64,000 bases of DNA from Sterolibacterium sp. (GCA_018061005.1 JAGOVA010000002.1:90885-154884); one strand, 5' to 3'; positions 25,672 to 34,893 are shown, counted from the first letter of the stretch. The notes: generated by a model from the letters alone, not told the origin. Numbers and translations are program-made.

Positions 25672-26415
25672 TCAAAAATCGCCCCACAAGGCCATGAGTG
25701 CGGCGAGTGCTGCCAGCCCGGCGGTTTCGGTACGCAACACCCGCGGCCCCAGGCTCACCGGCTGAAACCCCAGCGTACAGGCCAGGGTTTCTTCATCCGC
25801 ATCCATGCCGCCTTCCGGCCCGATCAGCAGCGTGACCCCAGCCGTCGGCCGAGGCCACGACGACAGCGGCTGCCCGCGATGCGGTGACAGCAGCAAGCGC
25901 AACGTTGCATCTGTATTAGACGCCTGTGCAGCAAGATATTTCGGTAAACCGGTGATCGCCTTGACCTCGGGCAAACGATTGCGTCCGGACTGCTCACAGG
26001 CCGCTACCGCCACCTGTTGCCAGTGCGCCTGTCGTTTTTCGGCACGCTCGCCCGCCAGCCGCACCACGCTGCGCTTCATCTCCAGCGGCTGGATGGCCGC
26101 CACGCCCAGTTCGACCGCCTTCTGCACCACCCAGTCCATCTTGTCACCGCCGGGCAAACCCTGCGCCAGCGTCACCTGCAGGGGCGATTCAGATTCACGC
26201 GCCTGCCACGCCCCCAAGCTGACCACCACCTGACGGGTGGCTTCTACGATGCAGCCGGGATACTCGCCCCCTTGGCCATCAAACAGTACCAGCGCGTCGC
26301 CCACCCGCAGGCGCAGAACCTTCAGCGCGTGGTGCGCCTGCGCCGCAGGCAACAGCACACGGCCTTGTGTGAGCAGGGTAACTTCCGTAACAGGGCAATA
26401 AAAGCGCGGTATCAT
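25672..26415 (-). CDS. rsmE: RsmE, 16S rRNA m3U1498 methyltransferase
   Basis: 247 aa starting at ATG 26415 (MIPRFYCP); the longer frame to 26580 overlaps the divergent gene. There is an N-terminal PUA-like domain (LPAAQAHHALKVLRLRVGD), then a SPOUT fold with the deep knot motifs LLIGPEGGMDADEE and SLGPRVLRTETAGLAALAAL, which bind S-adenosylmethionine. It methylates U1498 in the decoding region. The PPK2 gene follows 32 bases on. Only 28 bp separate its start from the divergent thioredoxin-fold gene. Confidence 0.96.
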   Translation of the reverse strand: MIPRFYCPVTEVTLLTQGRVLLPAAQAHHALKVLRLRVGDALVLFDGQGGEYPGCIVEATRQVVVSLGAWQARESESPLQVTLAQGLPGGDKMDWVVQKAVELGVAAIQPLEMKRSVVRLAGERAEKRQAHWQQVAVAACEQSGRNRLPEVKAITGLPKYLAAQASNTDATLRLLLSPHRGQPLSSWPRPTAGVTLLIGPEGGMDADEETLACTLGFQPVSLGPRVLRTETAGLAALAALMALWGDF

Positions 26416-26443
26416 CAATCGATTATATGACGAGGAAGATGCC

Positions 26444-26977
26444 ATGGTCAGCACCACCACGCCACTTTGCGCGCTTGGCCAGGCCGCCCCTGCCTTTAAC
26501 CTGCCGGGAGTCGATGGCCGGACACACACGCTGGAGACCGCCCGTGGGACGCACGGCCTGCTGGTGATGTTCATCTGCAACCACTGCCCTTACGTCCAGG
26601 CCATCCTGCCGCGCCTTCTGCGCGACACGCACGAACTGGCGCAACTGGGGATCGGCAGCATCGCCATCATGTCAAATGATAGCGCGGCCTATCCGGAAGA
26701 TTCGTGGGAGGCTATGCAGCGCATCGCCCGGAAACAGGATTTTCCGTTTCCATATGTGCTCGATGCCACACAGGCCGTGGCGCGCAGTTATGGGGCAGTG
26801 TGCACCCCCGATTTTTTCGGTTACAACCGTCAGCTGGAATTACAGTATCGCGGTCGGCTGAATGCCTCGCGCCGCGAACTGTTTGTAGCCATGCAGCAGA
26901 TCGCCCGCACCGGACAGGGGCCGGTGACACAAACCCCCAGCATTGGCTGCTCGATCAAGTGGCGGCAGGAAGCCTGA
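26444..26977 (+). CDS. thioredoxin-fold protein with CxxC (AhpC/TSA-like)
   Basis: 177 aa. LGQAAPAFNLPGVDGRTHTL opens an AhpC/TSA-like domain; MFICNHCPYVQAI holds a CxxC active site and SNDSAAYPEDSW and GAVCTPDFFGYN are family features. The C-terminus TPSIGCSIKWRQ is the conserved end of a widespread family of cytosolic 'thioredoxin family' proteins of about 180-200 aa. It is likely a thiol oxidoreductase; substrate unknown. Confidence 0.85.
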   Translation: MVSTTTPLCALGQAAPAFNLPGVDGRTHTLETARGTHGLLVMFICNHCPYVQAILPRLLRDTHELAQLGIGSIAIMSNDSAAYPEDSWEAMQRIARKQDFPFPYVLDATQAVARSYGAVCTPDFFGYNRQLELQYRGRLNASRRELFVAMQQIARTGQGPVTQTPSIGCSIKWRQEA

Positions 26978-27007
26978 CCACCTGCCACCCATTCCTGAAT
27001 GCCTGCT

Positions 27008-29257
27008 TCAGAACTTGTAAATCGCACTCAACTGCACATTCCGCGGTGTGCCGGCGACATAGTGGCCGCGATACAGGTAATCGGCATACAGCTTGTCGCC
27101 CAGATTATTCACGTTGAACTTGAGGCGCAGATCGCGCGTCACGCCATATTCGAGCATGAGATCAGCCGTCACATAACCCGGTGCGCGGATCGTCGCGGCC
27201 TGTTGTGGAGCCATGTCGCTACGCAGATTCAGGCCGCCGCCCACGCGCCAGCGCGGTGAGAACTGCCAGGTCGTCCATAGCGTGCCGGTGTGCCTGGGCG
27301 TGAGGCCGGGGCGCGTGCCCACCTTCTCGCCCACGAGGAACGATTCACCGCTTTTCGGCCCCTTGTCGATGCGGGCGGAAGGGATCCACGCATACGACGC
27401 AAACACATCCCAGTTGTGCGTGATGCGCCCGGCAACGTCAAACTCGATCCCCGCTGCATGACGCGCACCGGAAAGCAGATACGTGGTCGGCGTGACGGAA
27501 TCCTCGTCACGGTTACGCTCGTTGTATTTGGTCGCATGGAATAGCGCCACACCGAATGTCGTATCGCCGCTGTCCGTATCCAGCTTGGCACCCAGCTCGA
27601 TGTTGCGGCTGGCTTCGGGTGGCGTGTTGGAGCCGAGCGCGTCAAACTGATAGGTGTCACCCGAGGTATTGAACGACGTGCCGTAGGAAAAATGGAACGA
27701 AGCCATTGGGGTCGGTTGATACAACACGCCGAAACGCTTGCTCCACAGACTGTCGCTGCGGCTGCGCGTGCCCGTGTTCTGCCCCAGTGTGGCCGGGGTG
27801 GTCGAATAGGTCGTGTAACGGCCATCGAAACGATCCCAGCGCAGCCCCGCGATGACCTTCCAGGCATCGTTCAGCTCCAGCATGTTCTGGGCATACACCC
27901 CAAAAGCGCGGGCATCAAATTCGCGATTTCTCAGTTTGACGCGCCGCGATTCATCCACACTCGCCCCGTCATCCGGCTGCCCCAGCGTGGTCAACGGCTT
28001 GGTGAGCGTCACCCCGGCAGGCAGGGTCGGGGTATCACCATTAAAACCATCATTGGCCACATCCACCCCGGCCAGCAGGCGATTGACCTTGCCCCAGGCG
28101 GTGAACTGGCCGCTGTAATCACTTTGCAACATCTGCGTATCCAGCGTCATCGCCTTGTTGCTGGTGCCACGCGTGAGCAGCGTGGCATCACTCAGGCTGG
28201 CCGCAGTGAGCGGCGTTTTCGGGCAGTTCGCGGTCAAAGGATTGCTGGCATTGAACTGACAGAAACGCACGGCACTGGCGCGTTGATCGCGCTGAAAGTT
28301 GCCTGCCCGATACGTCGTCTTCAGTTCGCTACCATCAGCGAACCGATGGATGTGCGCCAGCGTACCAAAGAAGGCGGTGCCCGCATTCACATCACTGGCC
28401 ATGCCATAATAATTTTTCGCATCCACCGGAATCAGGACACGCGCTGTTGCTCCCGCGCCCGGCGTGAGCCACGGCATGCCGTAGTTGATGCCATTGTGAT
28501 TATCCAGATAGTAGAGGCTCGCCAGAAACTCGTCGCTGCTGCCGATGCCATAGCGGAAGGACGGTGCGATGCCTTTCTTGTCCAGCCCCGCACCGTATTG
28601 TCCGAAAGCCCCGGAACCCGTCCACATCGTCGCCACGCGGAAGGCCGAGGTATCGCCTGTCTTGAGATTGAAATCCCCTTCCAGCCGCGCATACTGGCCG
28701 CTGCCGAGCGTGCCGGTAATTTCATTGCTGTTGGTCAGACGCGGCTGCTTGCTCACCTGATTGGCCACGCCCCCCGTCGAACCGCGCCCGAACAGCATGG
28801 AAGCAGAACCGCGCAGCACTTCGAGGCGGTCATAGTTGAAAGTATCGCGCTCATAGAAGGCCGGATCGCGCAGGCCATCGATGAAAATATCGCCGCTGGC
28901 CTGCAACGAAAATCCGCGCAGACGGATGTCCTCCTCACCACCTTCCGCCGCCAGAAAGCTCACCCCTGCCGTGTTGTGCAGAACCTCCTTGAAGGTGTCG
29001 AGATTGCGATCCTCGATCAGTTTTTCCGTCACCACGGTGACCGACTGTGGAATGTCGCGCAGTTCCTGGGTGCCTTTACCAATGCGGCTGGTCGTCACCC
29101 GCAGGCTCTCCTTGCCGGTTTCTTCGGCGCGGGCTTCCACCTTCACCGGCGCCAGCGTGGTTTCTGCCAGAACGGACGAACTGGCCGACAAGCCCAGCCC
29201 CAGTGAGACTGTCAGCAAGCTCATGCCGCAGACGGGTTTTCGGGTAGATGCAGACAT
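27008..29257 (-). CDS. TonB-dependent catecholate-type siderophore receptor
   Basis: 749 aa. A signal peptide (GMSLLTVSLGLGLSASSSVLA) is followed by a plug domain (QELRDIPQSVTVVTEKLIED, LRGFSLQASGDIFIDGLRD, RLEVLRGSASMLFGRGSTGG) and a beta barrel ending in the aromatic terminal strand NVQLSAIYKF. The plug wording is that of Fiu-like catecholate siderophore receptors. It imports ferric siderophore across the outer membrane using TonB-ExbB-ExbD, coded just upstream on the same strand. It is the last gene of the Fur-box operon. Confidence 0.93.
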   Translation of the reverse strand: MSASTRKPVCGMSLLTVSLGLGLSASSSVLAETTLAPVKVEARAEETGKESLRVTTSRIGKGTQELRDIPQSVTVVTEKLIEDRNLDTFKEVLHNTAGVSFLAAEGGEEDIRLRGFSLQASGDIFIDGLRDPAFYERDTFNYDRLEVLRGSASMLFGRGSTGGVANQVSKQPRLTNSNEITGTLGSGQYARLEGDFNLKTGDTSAFRVATMWTGSGAFGQYGAGLDKKGIAPSFRYGIGSSDEFLASLYYLDNHNGINYGMPWLTPGAGATARVLIPVDAKNYYGMASDVNAGTAFFGTLAHIHRFADGSELKTTYRAGNFQRDQRASAVRFCQFNASNPLTANCPKTPLTAASLSDATLLTRGTSNKAMTLDTQMLQSDYSGQFTAWGKVNRLLAGVDVANDGFNGDTPTLPAGVTLTKPLTTLGQPDDGASVDESRRVKLRNREFDARAFGVYAQNMLELNDAWKVIAGLRWDRFDGRYTTYSTTPATLGQNTGTRSRSDSLWSKRFGVLYQPTPMASFHFSYGTSFNTSGDTYQFDALGSNTPPEASRNIELGAKLDTDSGDTTFGVALFHATKYNERNRDEDSVTPTTYLLSGARHAAGIEFDVAGRITHNWDVFASYAWIPSARIDKGPKSGESFLVGEKVGTRPGLTPRHTGTLWTTWQFSPRWRVGGGLNLRSDMAPQQAATIRAPGYVTADLMLEYGVTRDLRLKFNVNNLGDKLYADYLYRGHYVAGTPRNVQLSAIYKF

Positions 29258-29280
29258 GCTTCAAACTCCTTTAATTAGGT

Positions 29281-29317
29281 CAATAATCAGCGATTCAATG
29301 ATTCAACGATTCAACGA
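29281..29317. repeat. short tandem repeat between exbD and receptor gene
   Basis: Three to four near-identical copies of a 9-base unit (ATTCAACG / ATTCAATG) run through 29289-29317, overlapping the end of exbD. The 53-bp gap to the receptor start is otherwise AT-rich. Slippage could change the spacing; no function is apparent. Confidence 0.4.
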
Positions 29318-29727
29318 GGGGGCAAGGTTACAAAGCCGATCCGCGTCAATCCCGTGCGCGCGGCGGCTGACATGACTTCGGCCACTTTTTCATACGGGGT
29401 GCTGCGCTCGGCATTGAGGTGCAATTCGGGCTGCGGTTGCAGACGGGCTGCGGCCTGCAACTTCGCTGACAACTCGGCCTGCGTGACCACCATGCGGTTC
29501 CAATACACCTGCCCTGCGGCATCAATACTCAGTTGCAGGGTGTCCGGACGCGGCTGATTGGGGATGGCGGCCGCACGCGGCAGATCGACCTTGACCGCAT
29601 TCGTCAGCATCGGTGCGGCGACGATAAAAATCACCAGCAGCACCAGCATCACGTCGATCAACGGCACCATGTTGATCTCGGCCAGCGACTCATCGCTCCC
29701 GATTTCTGAAAATGAACCAAAGCTCAT
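29311..29727 (-). CDS. exbD: ExbD, energy transducer for TonB
   Basis: 138 aa. One membrane helix near the N-terminus (MVPLIDVMLVLLVIFIVA) contains the conserved proton-path Asp, and the periplasmic part ends with STPYEKVAEVMSAAARTG and IGFVTLPPR, typical of ExbD/TolR. With ExbB it harvests the proton motive force for TonB. The gene lies 97 bp after exbB, with a G/C hairpin between them, and is followed by the receptor gene. Confidence 0.93.
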   Translation of the reverse strand: MSFGSFSEIGSDESLAEINMVPLIDVMLVLLVIFIVAAPMLTNAVKVDLPRAAAIPNQPRPDTLQLSIDAAGQVYWNRMVVTQAELSAKLQAAARLQPQPELHLNAERSTPYEKVAEVMSAAARTGLTRIGFVTLPPR

Positions 29728-29772
29728 TTTGATCTCCTTTTAACTTGAAAGTCACGCGAACGACTCTGAATG

Positions 29773-29794
29773 CCCTCCCCCTTGAGGGGGAGGG
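29773..29794. repeat. C/G-rich hairpin between exbB and exbD
   Basis: CCCTCCCCCT and its complement form a 10-bp stem with a two-base centre; a G-rich run follows to 29807 on the plus strand. Similar 'CCCTCCCCC..GGGGGAGGG' palindromes are scattered between genes in many betaproteobacteria, so this is probably a dispersed repeat; it could lower expression of exbD and the receptor relative to exbB. Confidence 0.5.
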
Positions 29795-29824
29795 GTTGGG
29801 GGAGATGGGTGGCCATGGCTATCT

Positions 29825-30598
29825 TCAGGCAGCTGAATTGGCGACGACGCGGGCAATGATGCGATCCGACGTCGCTACCACATCGGCGCCATTTCCGGCT
29901 TCCGGGCTGCTCTTCAGGCCGGTGGCGAGGAAGGTGAATACGTCATGGGCAAACGAATCCAGCTCCGCCAGTGTGTTGCGGCTGGATCGCGCAAAAGCGT
30001 TGTAGGCCACCGCTGCAGGAATCGCCACGGCCAGACCGAGTGCGGTCATGATCAGGGCTTCCCCCACGGGACCAGCCACCTGATCGAGCGTGCCTTGTCC
30101 GCTGGCACCAATCGCAATCAGTGCGTGATAGATGCCCCACACCGTGCCAAACAGGCCGACAAACGGTGCGGTTGAAGCCACGGTCGCCAGAAAGCTCTGG
30201 CCGTACTCCAGACGCGCACGATCCTGGGCAATGGCGCGCTTGAGGGCGCGGGTAAGAAATTCATCTGAGGTGCCAGCATCAATCAGGCCGCGTGTTTTAT
30301 GGCCTTCCCGCGCGGCGCGATGCTGCTCGATGGCTGTGAAGCCATGATGCACCAGATGCGAGAACGCATCGGTCACACCGGTTTCACGCAGTCGCCGCGC
30401 CACATCATCGAGGCTGCCTGCCTGCCAGAACGCAGCCATGAAATCCGCACTGCGCCGCCGTGCACCCAGCAGCCGGATTCCTTTGATGACAATCAGGTAC
30501 CAACTACCGATCGACGCGACCAGCAGCACGCACAGGATGAAGCGCGCGACGCCATCGGCATCCGCAAGAAAATGGCCGAAGCCCAGGGCGTTTTCCAT
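29825..30598 (-). CDS. exbB: ExbB, MotA/TolQ/ExbB proton channel protein
   Basis: 257 aa. Three membrane segments are seen: residues 10-35, then near 138-160 (FLATVASTAPFVGLFGTVWG) and 175-200 (ALIMTALGLAVAIPAAVAYN). The FLATVASTAPFVGLFGTV and GLAVAIPA motifs are diagnostic of the family. It forms the pentameric channel around the ExbD dimer. The gene starts 2 bases after tonB. Confidence 0.95.
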   Translation of the reverse strand: MENALGFGHFLADADGVARFILCVLLVASIGSWYLIVIKGIRLLGARRRSADFMAAFWQAGSLDDVARRLRETGVTDAFSHLVHHGFTAIEQHRAAREGHKTRGLIDAGTSDEFLTRALKRAIAQDRARLEYGQSFLATVASTAPFVGLFGTVWGIYHALIAIGASGQGTLDQVAGPVGEALIMTALGLAVAIPAAVAYNAFARSSRNTLAELDSFAHDVFTFLATGLKSSPEAGNGADVVATSDRIIARVVANSAA

Positions 30599-30600
30599 GA

Positions 30601-31299
30601 CTACTCCTTCAATGAAAAGATGATGGGCACCAGCACGCTGGCAGCGACCGCCTCGCTGCCCTGACGTGCTGGCACGAACTTCCAGCGGCTCACCGCTGCC
30701 AATGCCGATTGATCCAGCCGCGTCGAACCGCTACTGGTGTGAATGTCCACTTCGCCCGCCTGCCCGCTGGCGGCTACCTGCACCCGCAGCAGCACCCGGC
30801 CTTCTTCCTTCATGCGCCGTGAAATGAGGGGGTAGACGGGCTTCGGATTATCGAGATAGGCCGCATCAAAGCGCGGCGGGCTGGGCGAGGCAATCACTGC
30901 GGGTGCGGATGCGCTGGCTGATGCCGCAGACACCTGGGCCGCTGAACTCGTCGTGGCGACCGGGCTGGCCTGCGGCGCAACCACCTGCTCAACCGGTGGC
31001 GCGACGGCAACCCGCGTAGCCGGCTCAACTGGCGCTGTGCTGCTGACGATGCGCGGCGGCGTGACCGCCGGTTTGACGGGCACGGATTTAACGGCGGGCG
31101 CCGCTACCGGTACAGGTTCCGGGGTCACCGCCTGCGCCGGTTCGAGCAGGCTGACGCTGAGCACGACGGGTGCCACCGGATTGACTGGTGCCCTCATCTG
31201 CCACAGCAGCATCAGCAAGCCCAGATGCGCCACGACCACACCCAGCAGCGCCATTTTGGACAAGCGCGGCGAGGCGTGCGTAGGCCGATCGACCTTCAT
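30601..31299 (-). CDS. tonB: TonB energy-transducing protein
   Basis: 232 aa from ATG 31299 (MKVDRPTHASPR). One N-terminal anchor helix (MALLGVVVAHLGLLMLLW) with the conserved His, a Pro/Val/Ala-rich periplasm-spanning middle, and a C-terminal TonB domain (PKPVYPLISRRMKEEGRVLL, DIHTSSGSTRLDQSALAAVS, WKFVPARQG). The start overlaps the stop of a 41-codon ORF (TGATG), so translation may be coupled. A longer frame to 31395 exists but it shadows that small ORF. Confidence 0.92.
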   Translation of the reverse strand: MKVDRPTHASPRLSKMALLGVVVAHLGLLMLLWQMRAPVNPVAPVVLSVSLLEPAQAVTPEPVPVAAPAVKSVPVKPAVTPPRIVSSTAPVEPATRVAVAPPVEQVVAPQASPVATTSSAAQVSAASASASAPAVIASPSPPRFDAAYLDNPKPVYPLISRRMKEEGRVLLRVQVAASGQAGEVDIHTSSGSTRLDQSALAAVSRWKFVPARQGSEAVAASVLVPIIFSLKE

Positions 31300-31424
31300 C
31301 AAGACCACCCAATGGTCAGCGGCAGCGGCATCAACTGACCACACGCCAGCAGGCTCACCAGCAAAACCGCCCCGCTGCAGGGCGCGCGCAGCCATCGTCG
31401 ACAGGAGGCCAGCGAAATAGACAT
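31299..31424 (-). CDS. 41-aa putative secreted or membrane peptide upstream of tonB
   Basis: ATG 31424 lies 11 bases after the DUF1513 gene and the stop overlaps the tonB start by one base (TGATG). The product starts MSISLASCRRWLRAPCSG, continues with a hydrophobic stretch GAVLLVSLLACGQ that could be a lipobox-like signal (LLAC), and ends PLPLTIGWS. It neatly fills the 136-bp gap in the operon. The ribosome site is poor, so it may act mainly in coupling tonB translation. Confidence 0.5.
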   Translation of the reverse strand: MSISLASCRRWLRAPCSGAVLLVSLLACGQLMPLPLTIGWS

Positions 31425-31435
31425 GATGCAGTCCA

Positions 31436-32548
31436 TCAAGCCAGCAAAGCCCAGTGATTACCTGCCGCCATACCGGTGGGCCAGCGCATCATCTGCGCCG
31501 TTTCACGCGGATGCCAGCGTGCCAGCCCCAGCCCGCCACCGATCGCCACGCCCGGCGCATCGGCCAGCGGCCACAAGCCACAGGGGTTCTGCACTTCACC
31601 GATGGTCAGCAATTCAGCCGCCTGCTGCGGTCGCCACAGTACGATCCGGTTGGCACGCTGTGCCGTCAGCACAAAGCCGCCATCCGGCCCGGCGGCCACG
31701 TCCCCGGCATAACCGTCTGCCACCACATGGCTGGGAATCTCCAGTGTCTGACCATCCCAGATCGCCAGCACGGGGGCTTCGCGCCGCTGCGCCGGGTCGT
31801 CATGCTCGGCCTGCAAACCCAGCCCGAGCAACACCTTGCCCGAACTTGCGGTCGGCTGATTCCAGGCAATGTGATGCGGACTCAAACGCTTGTCACGCAA
31901 CGACCACTCACCGAGCTTTTCGCCGCTGCCCGCATCCATGCGCACCAGATTCGGCTGCATTCTCTCCAGATTGCGCTTGTCCCCCGTGGGCGTGCGGGGA
32001 ATCCCGCCATTCGCCACAATCAACCGGCCTTCCGCATCAACCAGAATCTGATGCGGGTCGATGCCATGCGTGCGGTGTTCCGCCACCTTGCGCATGTCCC
32101 GCGCATCCCGCACGCTCACCCAGCCTTCGCCGCTCTTGCGATCGGTTTCACCGGTGTACAGCCACTGTCCATCGTGGCTGGCGATCACATGACCATCAAA
32201 CGTCCGCACATCGCCTTCCTCGACAGACGCAATACGATGACTCACCCGCCCTTCGGCATCCACGCGCAACATCCAGGTACCCGGGCGCGTCGCCACCGCC
32301 AGAAAACCGCCCCCCGCTTCCGGCACGATGGCGTGCGGCAGCGTCGGTGTGGTGACCGCAAACTGCGGCGTCAGGCGGCCTTCCGCCCAATCCACCTGCA
32401 ATGCGCCAATCTGGAATTCCTGCCCGTTCATGCGCCAGCCGCCACCCACCCGCACGCGACGACCTTCCGTTGCAGCCGCGACCCATCCTGGCAAAGCGGC
32501 ACTACCCAGCAACGCACTCAACTGCCACAAAAACTGACGACGACGCAT
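31436..32548 (-). CDS. DUF1513 beta-propeller-like periplasmic protein, Tat-type signal
   Basis: 370 aa from ATG 32548, behind GGGAG. The N-terminus MRRRQFLWQLSALLGSAALP looks like a Tat signal, though the twin arginine motif is RRRQF rather than a full SRRxFLK. Repeated blades with FDGHVIASHDGQWLYTGE, GIDPHQILVDAEGRLIVANG and LSPHHIAWN fit DUF1513, which occurs beside periplasmic iron-uptake genes in Pseudomonas and relatives. It is the first gene of the Fur-box operon, so a role in periplasmic iron handling is likely by context. Confidence 0.85.
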   Translation of the reverse strand: MRRRQFLWQLSALLGSAALPGWVAAATEGRRVRVGGGWRMNGQEFQIGALQVDWAEGRLTPQFAVTTPTLPHAIVPEAGGGFLAVATRPGTWMLRVDAEGRVSHRIASVEEGDVRTFDGHVIASHDGQWLYTGETDRKSGEGWVSVRDARDMRKVAEHRTHGIDPHQILVDAEGRLIVANGGIPRTPTGDKRNLERMQPNLVRMDAGSGEKLGEWSLRDKRLSPHHIAWNQPTASSGKVLLGLGLQAEHDDPAQRREAPVLAIWDGQTLEIPSHVVADGYAGDVAAGPDGGFVLTAQRANRIVLWRPQQAAELLTIGEVQNPCGLWPLADAPGVAIGGGLGLARWHPRETAQMMRWPTGMAAGNHWALLA

Positions 32549-32574
32549 GGTGATCTCCCGAAAGTCCAATAAGT

Positions 32575-32599
32575 GATAATGAGAATGTTTCTCATTATC
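32575..32599. promoter_or_regulatory. Fur box
   Basis: A perfect palindrome with 11-bp arms (GATAATGAGAA / TTCTCATTATC) around TGT, matching the GATAAT...ATTATC layout of Fur operators. It lies 26 bp upstream of the DUF1513 start and 137 bp before the divergent CocE-like gene. Iron-loaded Fur should repress the iron-uptake operon from here; the distant CocE promoter may or may not be affected. Confidence 0.88.
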
Positions 32600-32736
32600 T
32601 TGAAATACACAGGTTGTGTCAAGCTATTTCAGCTTCTTTCAAACAACGGTTTGAATTCCATCTGACTTCGGGATAACATCCACGACACAAAAAACAGCCT
32701 GGACAAACAGGCTCCATTCACCAAGGAGGAATGACC

Positions 32737-34893
32737 GTGTCACATCTTTACAAAAGCCGCACGCTGGCTTGTCTGGGCGCAATCATCTGCACGCTTTCGC
32801 TGACCGCCTGCAACGGCGGCTCCAACTCGGATGACGCGGCCAGCCCCCCTCCCCCCATCAGCCCCAGCCAGCCAGCCCTGCCTGCCGGGCCACAGGTTCC
32901 ACCCCCCAGCTACCCGGGCATCGGCAGCTCCAGCGGCAGCAGCACCACCCTGGGCACACGGCTGCTGACCAGCCAGGCCAACCCGCCCATCGTCAGCAAT
33001 GCGCTGGGCAAATGGCGCAACTACGCACGCACCCCGGACTACGCCGGGATCGCCAAGCTGCCTCTGCAGTTCATCACCACGCGTAACGGACAAAAGCTCG
33101 CCGTGCTGGTGGCTGTCCCGGCGGATGCCAAGGGCAACGCCATCAGCGGCCAGTTCCCGGTGATCCTCACCCAGAACGCTTATCGCATCGACCTGGGCAA
33201 CGCACTCTCCAGCATCATGCCGATTGCCAGCACCCTGGGGATTGGTGGCGCGGATCAATTTTTGATCCGCCGGGGTTACATTTCCGTCACGGTCGACACC
33301 CTGGGCTCCGGCATGTCAGACGGCGAACTGAACCTGTTTGGCACCACCGAGCAGGCGACTTACGCCGATACCGTCAATTGGGTAACCCAGCAGCCCTGGT
33401 CGAACGGCACGATCGGCGTGGCCGGAACATCGTATCTGGGCATCAGCTCGTTGTTCACTGCGGCGCAGCGTCACCCTTCGGTCAAAACGGCCTTCGTGAA
33501 TATCCCGATGGGCGACCCCTGGCGGGACACCATCGGCACCGGCGGCATGCTCAACGGCTGGTTCATTTCCAACTGGCTGCCGCTAACCCAGAACCTCAGC
33601 GTCTTCAACGATGCCGCCATTACCAAATACCCGCAATATGCCGACCAGATCAAAGCGGCCACACAACAGCATATATCCGCCATCTACAACGTCATCCTGC
33701 CGCTGATTAATAATACCCTCGCCGGACAAACGGGCTATGCCTCTGACGACGGCACATTCTGGTCTGACCGTTCGCCCATCGAGCAGGCGCACAAAATCCA
33801 GGTGCCGACCTTCGTCATCGGCTCATCCAGCGACATCTTCCAGCGCAACGAGCCGCTGCTCTACGAACAGCTCAAGCGCAATGTCCCCACCAAGATGCTG
33901 ATTGTGCCGGGCGCGCATGCCGAATCCATCCTGTCGGCGCTCATCAACAACAACAATCCGCTCGAAAACGGCGCACCCATGGCGGCGGGGCTCATGCTGC
34001 AGTGGTTTGACAAATACCTGAAAGGCATCAACAGCGGTGCAGAGTTGCAGCCCAACGTCACCCAGTATGTTAACGGCTTGAGCAGCGGCTTGCCGGGCTA
34101 CACCACCTCGACCGACTGGCCGCACCCGCAGGCCATGCCGCAGCGGCTCTGGCTGCGTGGCGACATGTCGCTGACCACCACCGCCCCCAGCGGCAGCGAG
34201 GCCACACACAGCGTCCGCGAACCGGCGGCTCCTGTGGTCAGGGCCGGCAGCAACAAGGAAGGTAATCTCGCGCGCGGCTGGGTGGTTCCTGCCGACGGCA
34301 GCGAAAAATCCATCAGCTGGCTGCAATGGAGCCTGGGCTTTGTCATGCCGTTGTTCGACTGGTACCGGGAAAGCGATACCGTGGAAAAGCTGCAGGGCGC
34401 GCTCAACTACGAAACCGGCACGATGACCACCGATTACTACATCAACGGCCCCATCCAGGCAGACATCTGGATGTCATCCACCGCCACCGAAGCCGCGCTC
34501 TCGGTGCGGATCGATGACGTCGGCACAGATGGCGTGGCGCGCCCCATCACCAATGGCCTGATGTCGGCCGCCTTCCGCACCGTCGACACCAGCCGCTCAC
34601 GTTACCTCAGCGGCGAAATGATCCAGCCCTGGCATCCGTACACCCTGGCCTCGAAGCAATTGCTCGTCCCCGGCCAGCCAGTGCTCGTGCCCGTGGAAAT
34701 CTTCCCCGCCGCAGCCGTCATCAAGAAGGGGCATCGGCTGAGGGTTTCCATCAGTGCCAGCAATCAGGCACAAGGGGTCTGGAACTACCCATCGCAGGCT
34801 TTGGCCAACGGCGGTGTCACCACCATCTACAATGAGAGTGGTCACGCGTCCAGCGTGGTCTTGCCCGTGCTGCCAAGCACGCTACTTAAGTAA
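32737..34893 (+). CDS. CocE/NonD-family alpha/beta hydrolase lipoprotein
   Basis: About 718 aa. AGGAGG at 32724-32729 is 7 bases from GTG 32737 but only one base from ATG 32731, so GTG is the likelier start. A lipoprotein signal ends at LSLTAC, followed by a Ser/Pro-rich linker. The X-Pro dipeptidyl-peptidase (S15) domain has GVAGTSYLGISS with the nucleophile Ser, VIGSSSDIF with the probable Asp and VPGAHAES with His; the C-terminal jelly-roll domain ends VLPVLPSTLL. Known relatives hydrolyse acyl esters or peptides; substrate unknown. It is probably surface- or periplasm-anchored. Confidence 0.85.
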   Translation: MSHLYKSRTLACLGAIICTLSLTACNGGSNSDDAASPPPPISPSQPALPAGPQVPPPSYPGIGSSSGSSTTLGTRLLTSQANPPIVSNALGKWRNYARTPDYAGIAKLPLQFITTRNGQKLAVLVAVPADAKGNAISGQFPVILTQNAYRIDLGNALSSIMPIASTLGIGGADQFLIRRGYISVTVDTLGSGMSDGELNLFGTTEQATYADTVNWVTQQPWSNGTIGVAGTSYLGISSLFTAAQRHPSVKTAFVNIPMGDPWRDTIGTGGMLNGWFISNWLPLTQNLSVFNDAAITKYPQYADQIKAATQQHISAIYNVILPLINNTLAGQTGYASDDGTFWSDRSPIEQAHKIQVPTFVIGSSSDIFQRNEPLLYEQLKRNVPTKMLIVPGAHAESILSALINNNNPLENGAPMAAGLMLQWFDKYLKGINSGAELQPNVTQYVNGLSSGLPGYTTSTDWPHPQAMPQRLWLRGDMSLTTTAPSGSEATHSVREPAAPVVRAGSNKEGNLARGWVVPADGSEKSISWLQWSLGFVMPLFDWYRESDTVEKLQGALNYETGTMTTDYYINGPIQADIWMSSTATEAALSVRIDDVGTDGVARPITNGLMSAAFRTVDTSRSRYLSGEMIQPWHPYTLASKQLLVPGQPVLVPVEIFPAAAVIKKGHRLRVSISASNQAQGVWNYPSQALANGGVTTIYNESGHASSVVLPVLPSTLLK

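Noticed and set aside
29773-29810. G-quadruplex control element in the G-run before exbB
   Set aside because: The hairpin with C-runs is at least as stable, and similar palindromes are dispersed widely; nothing ties it to quadruplex control.
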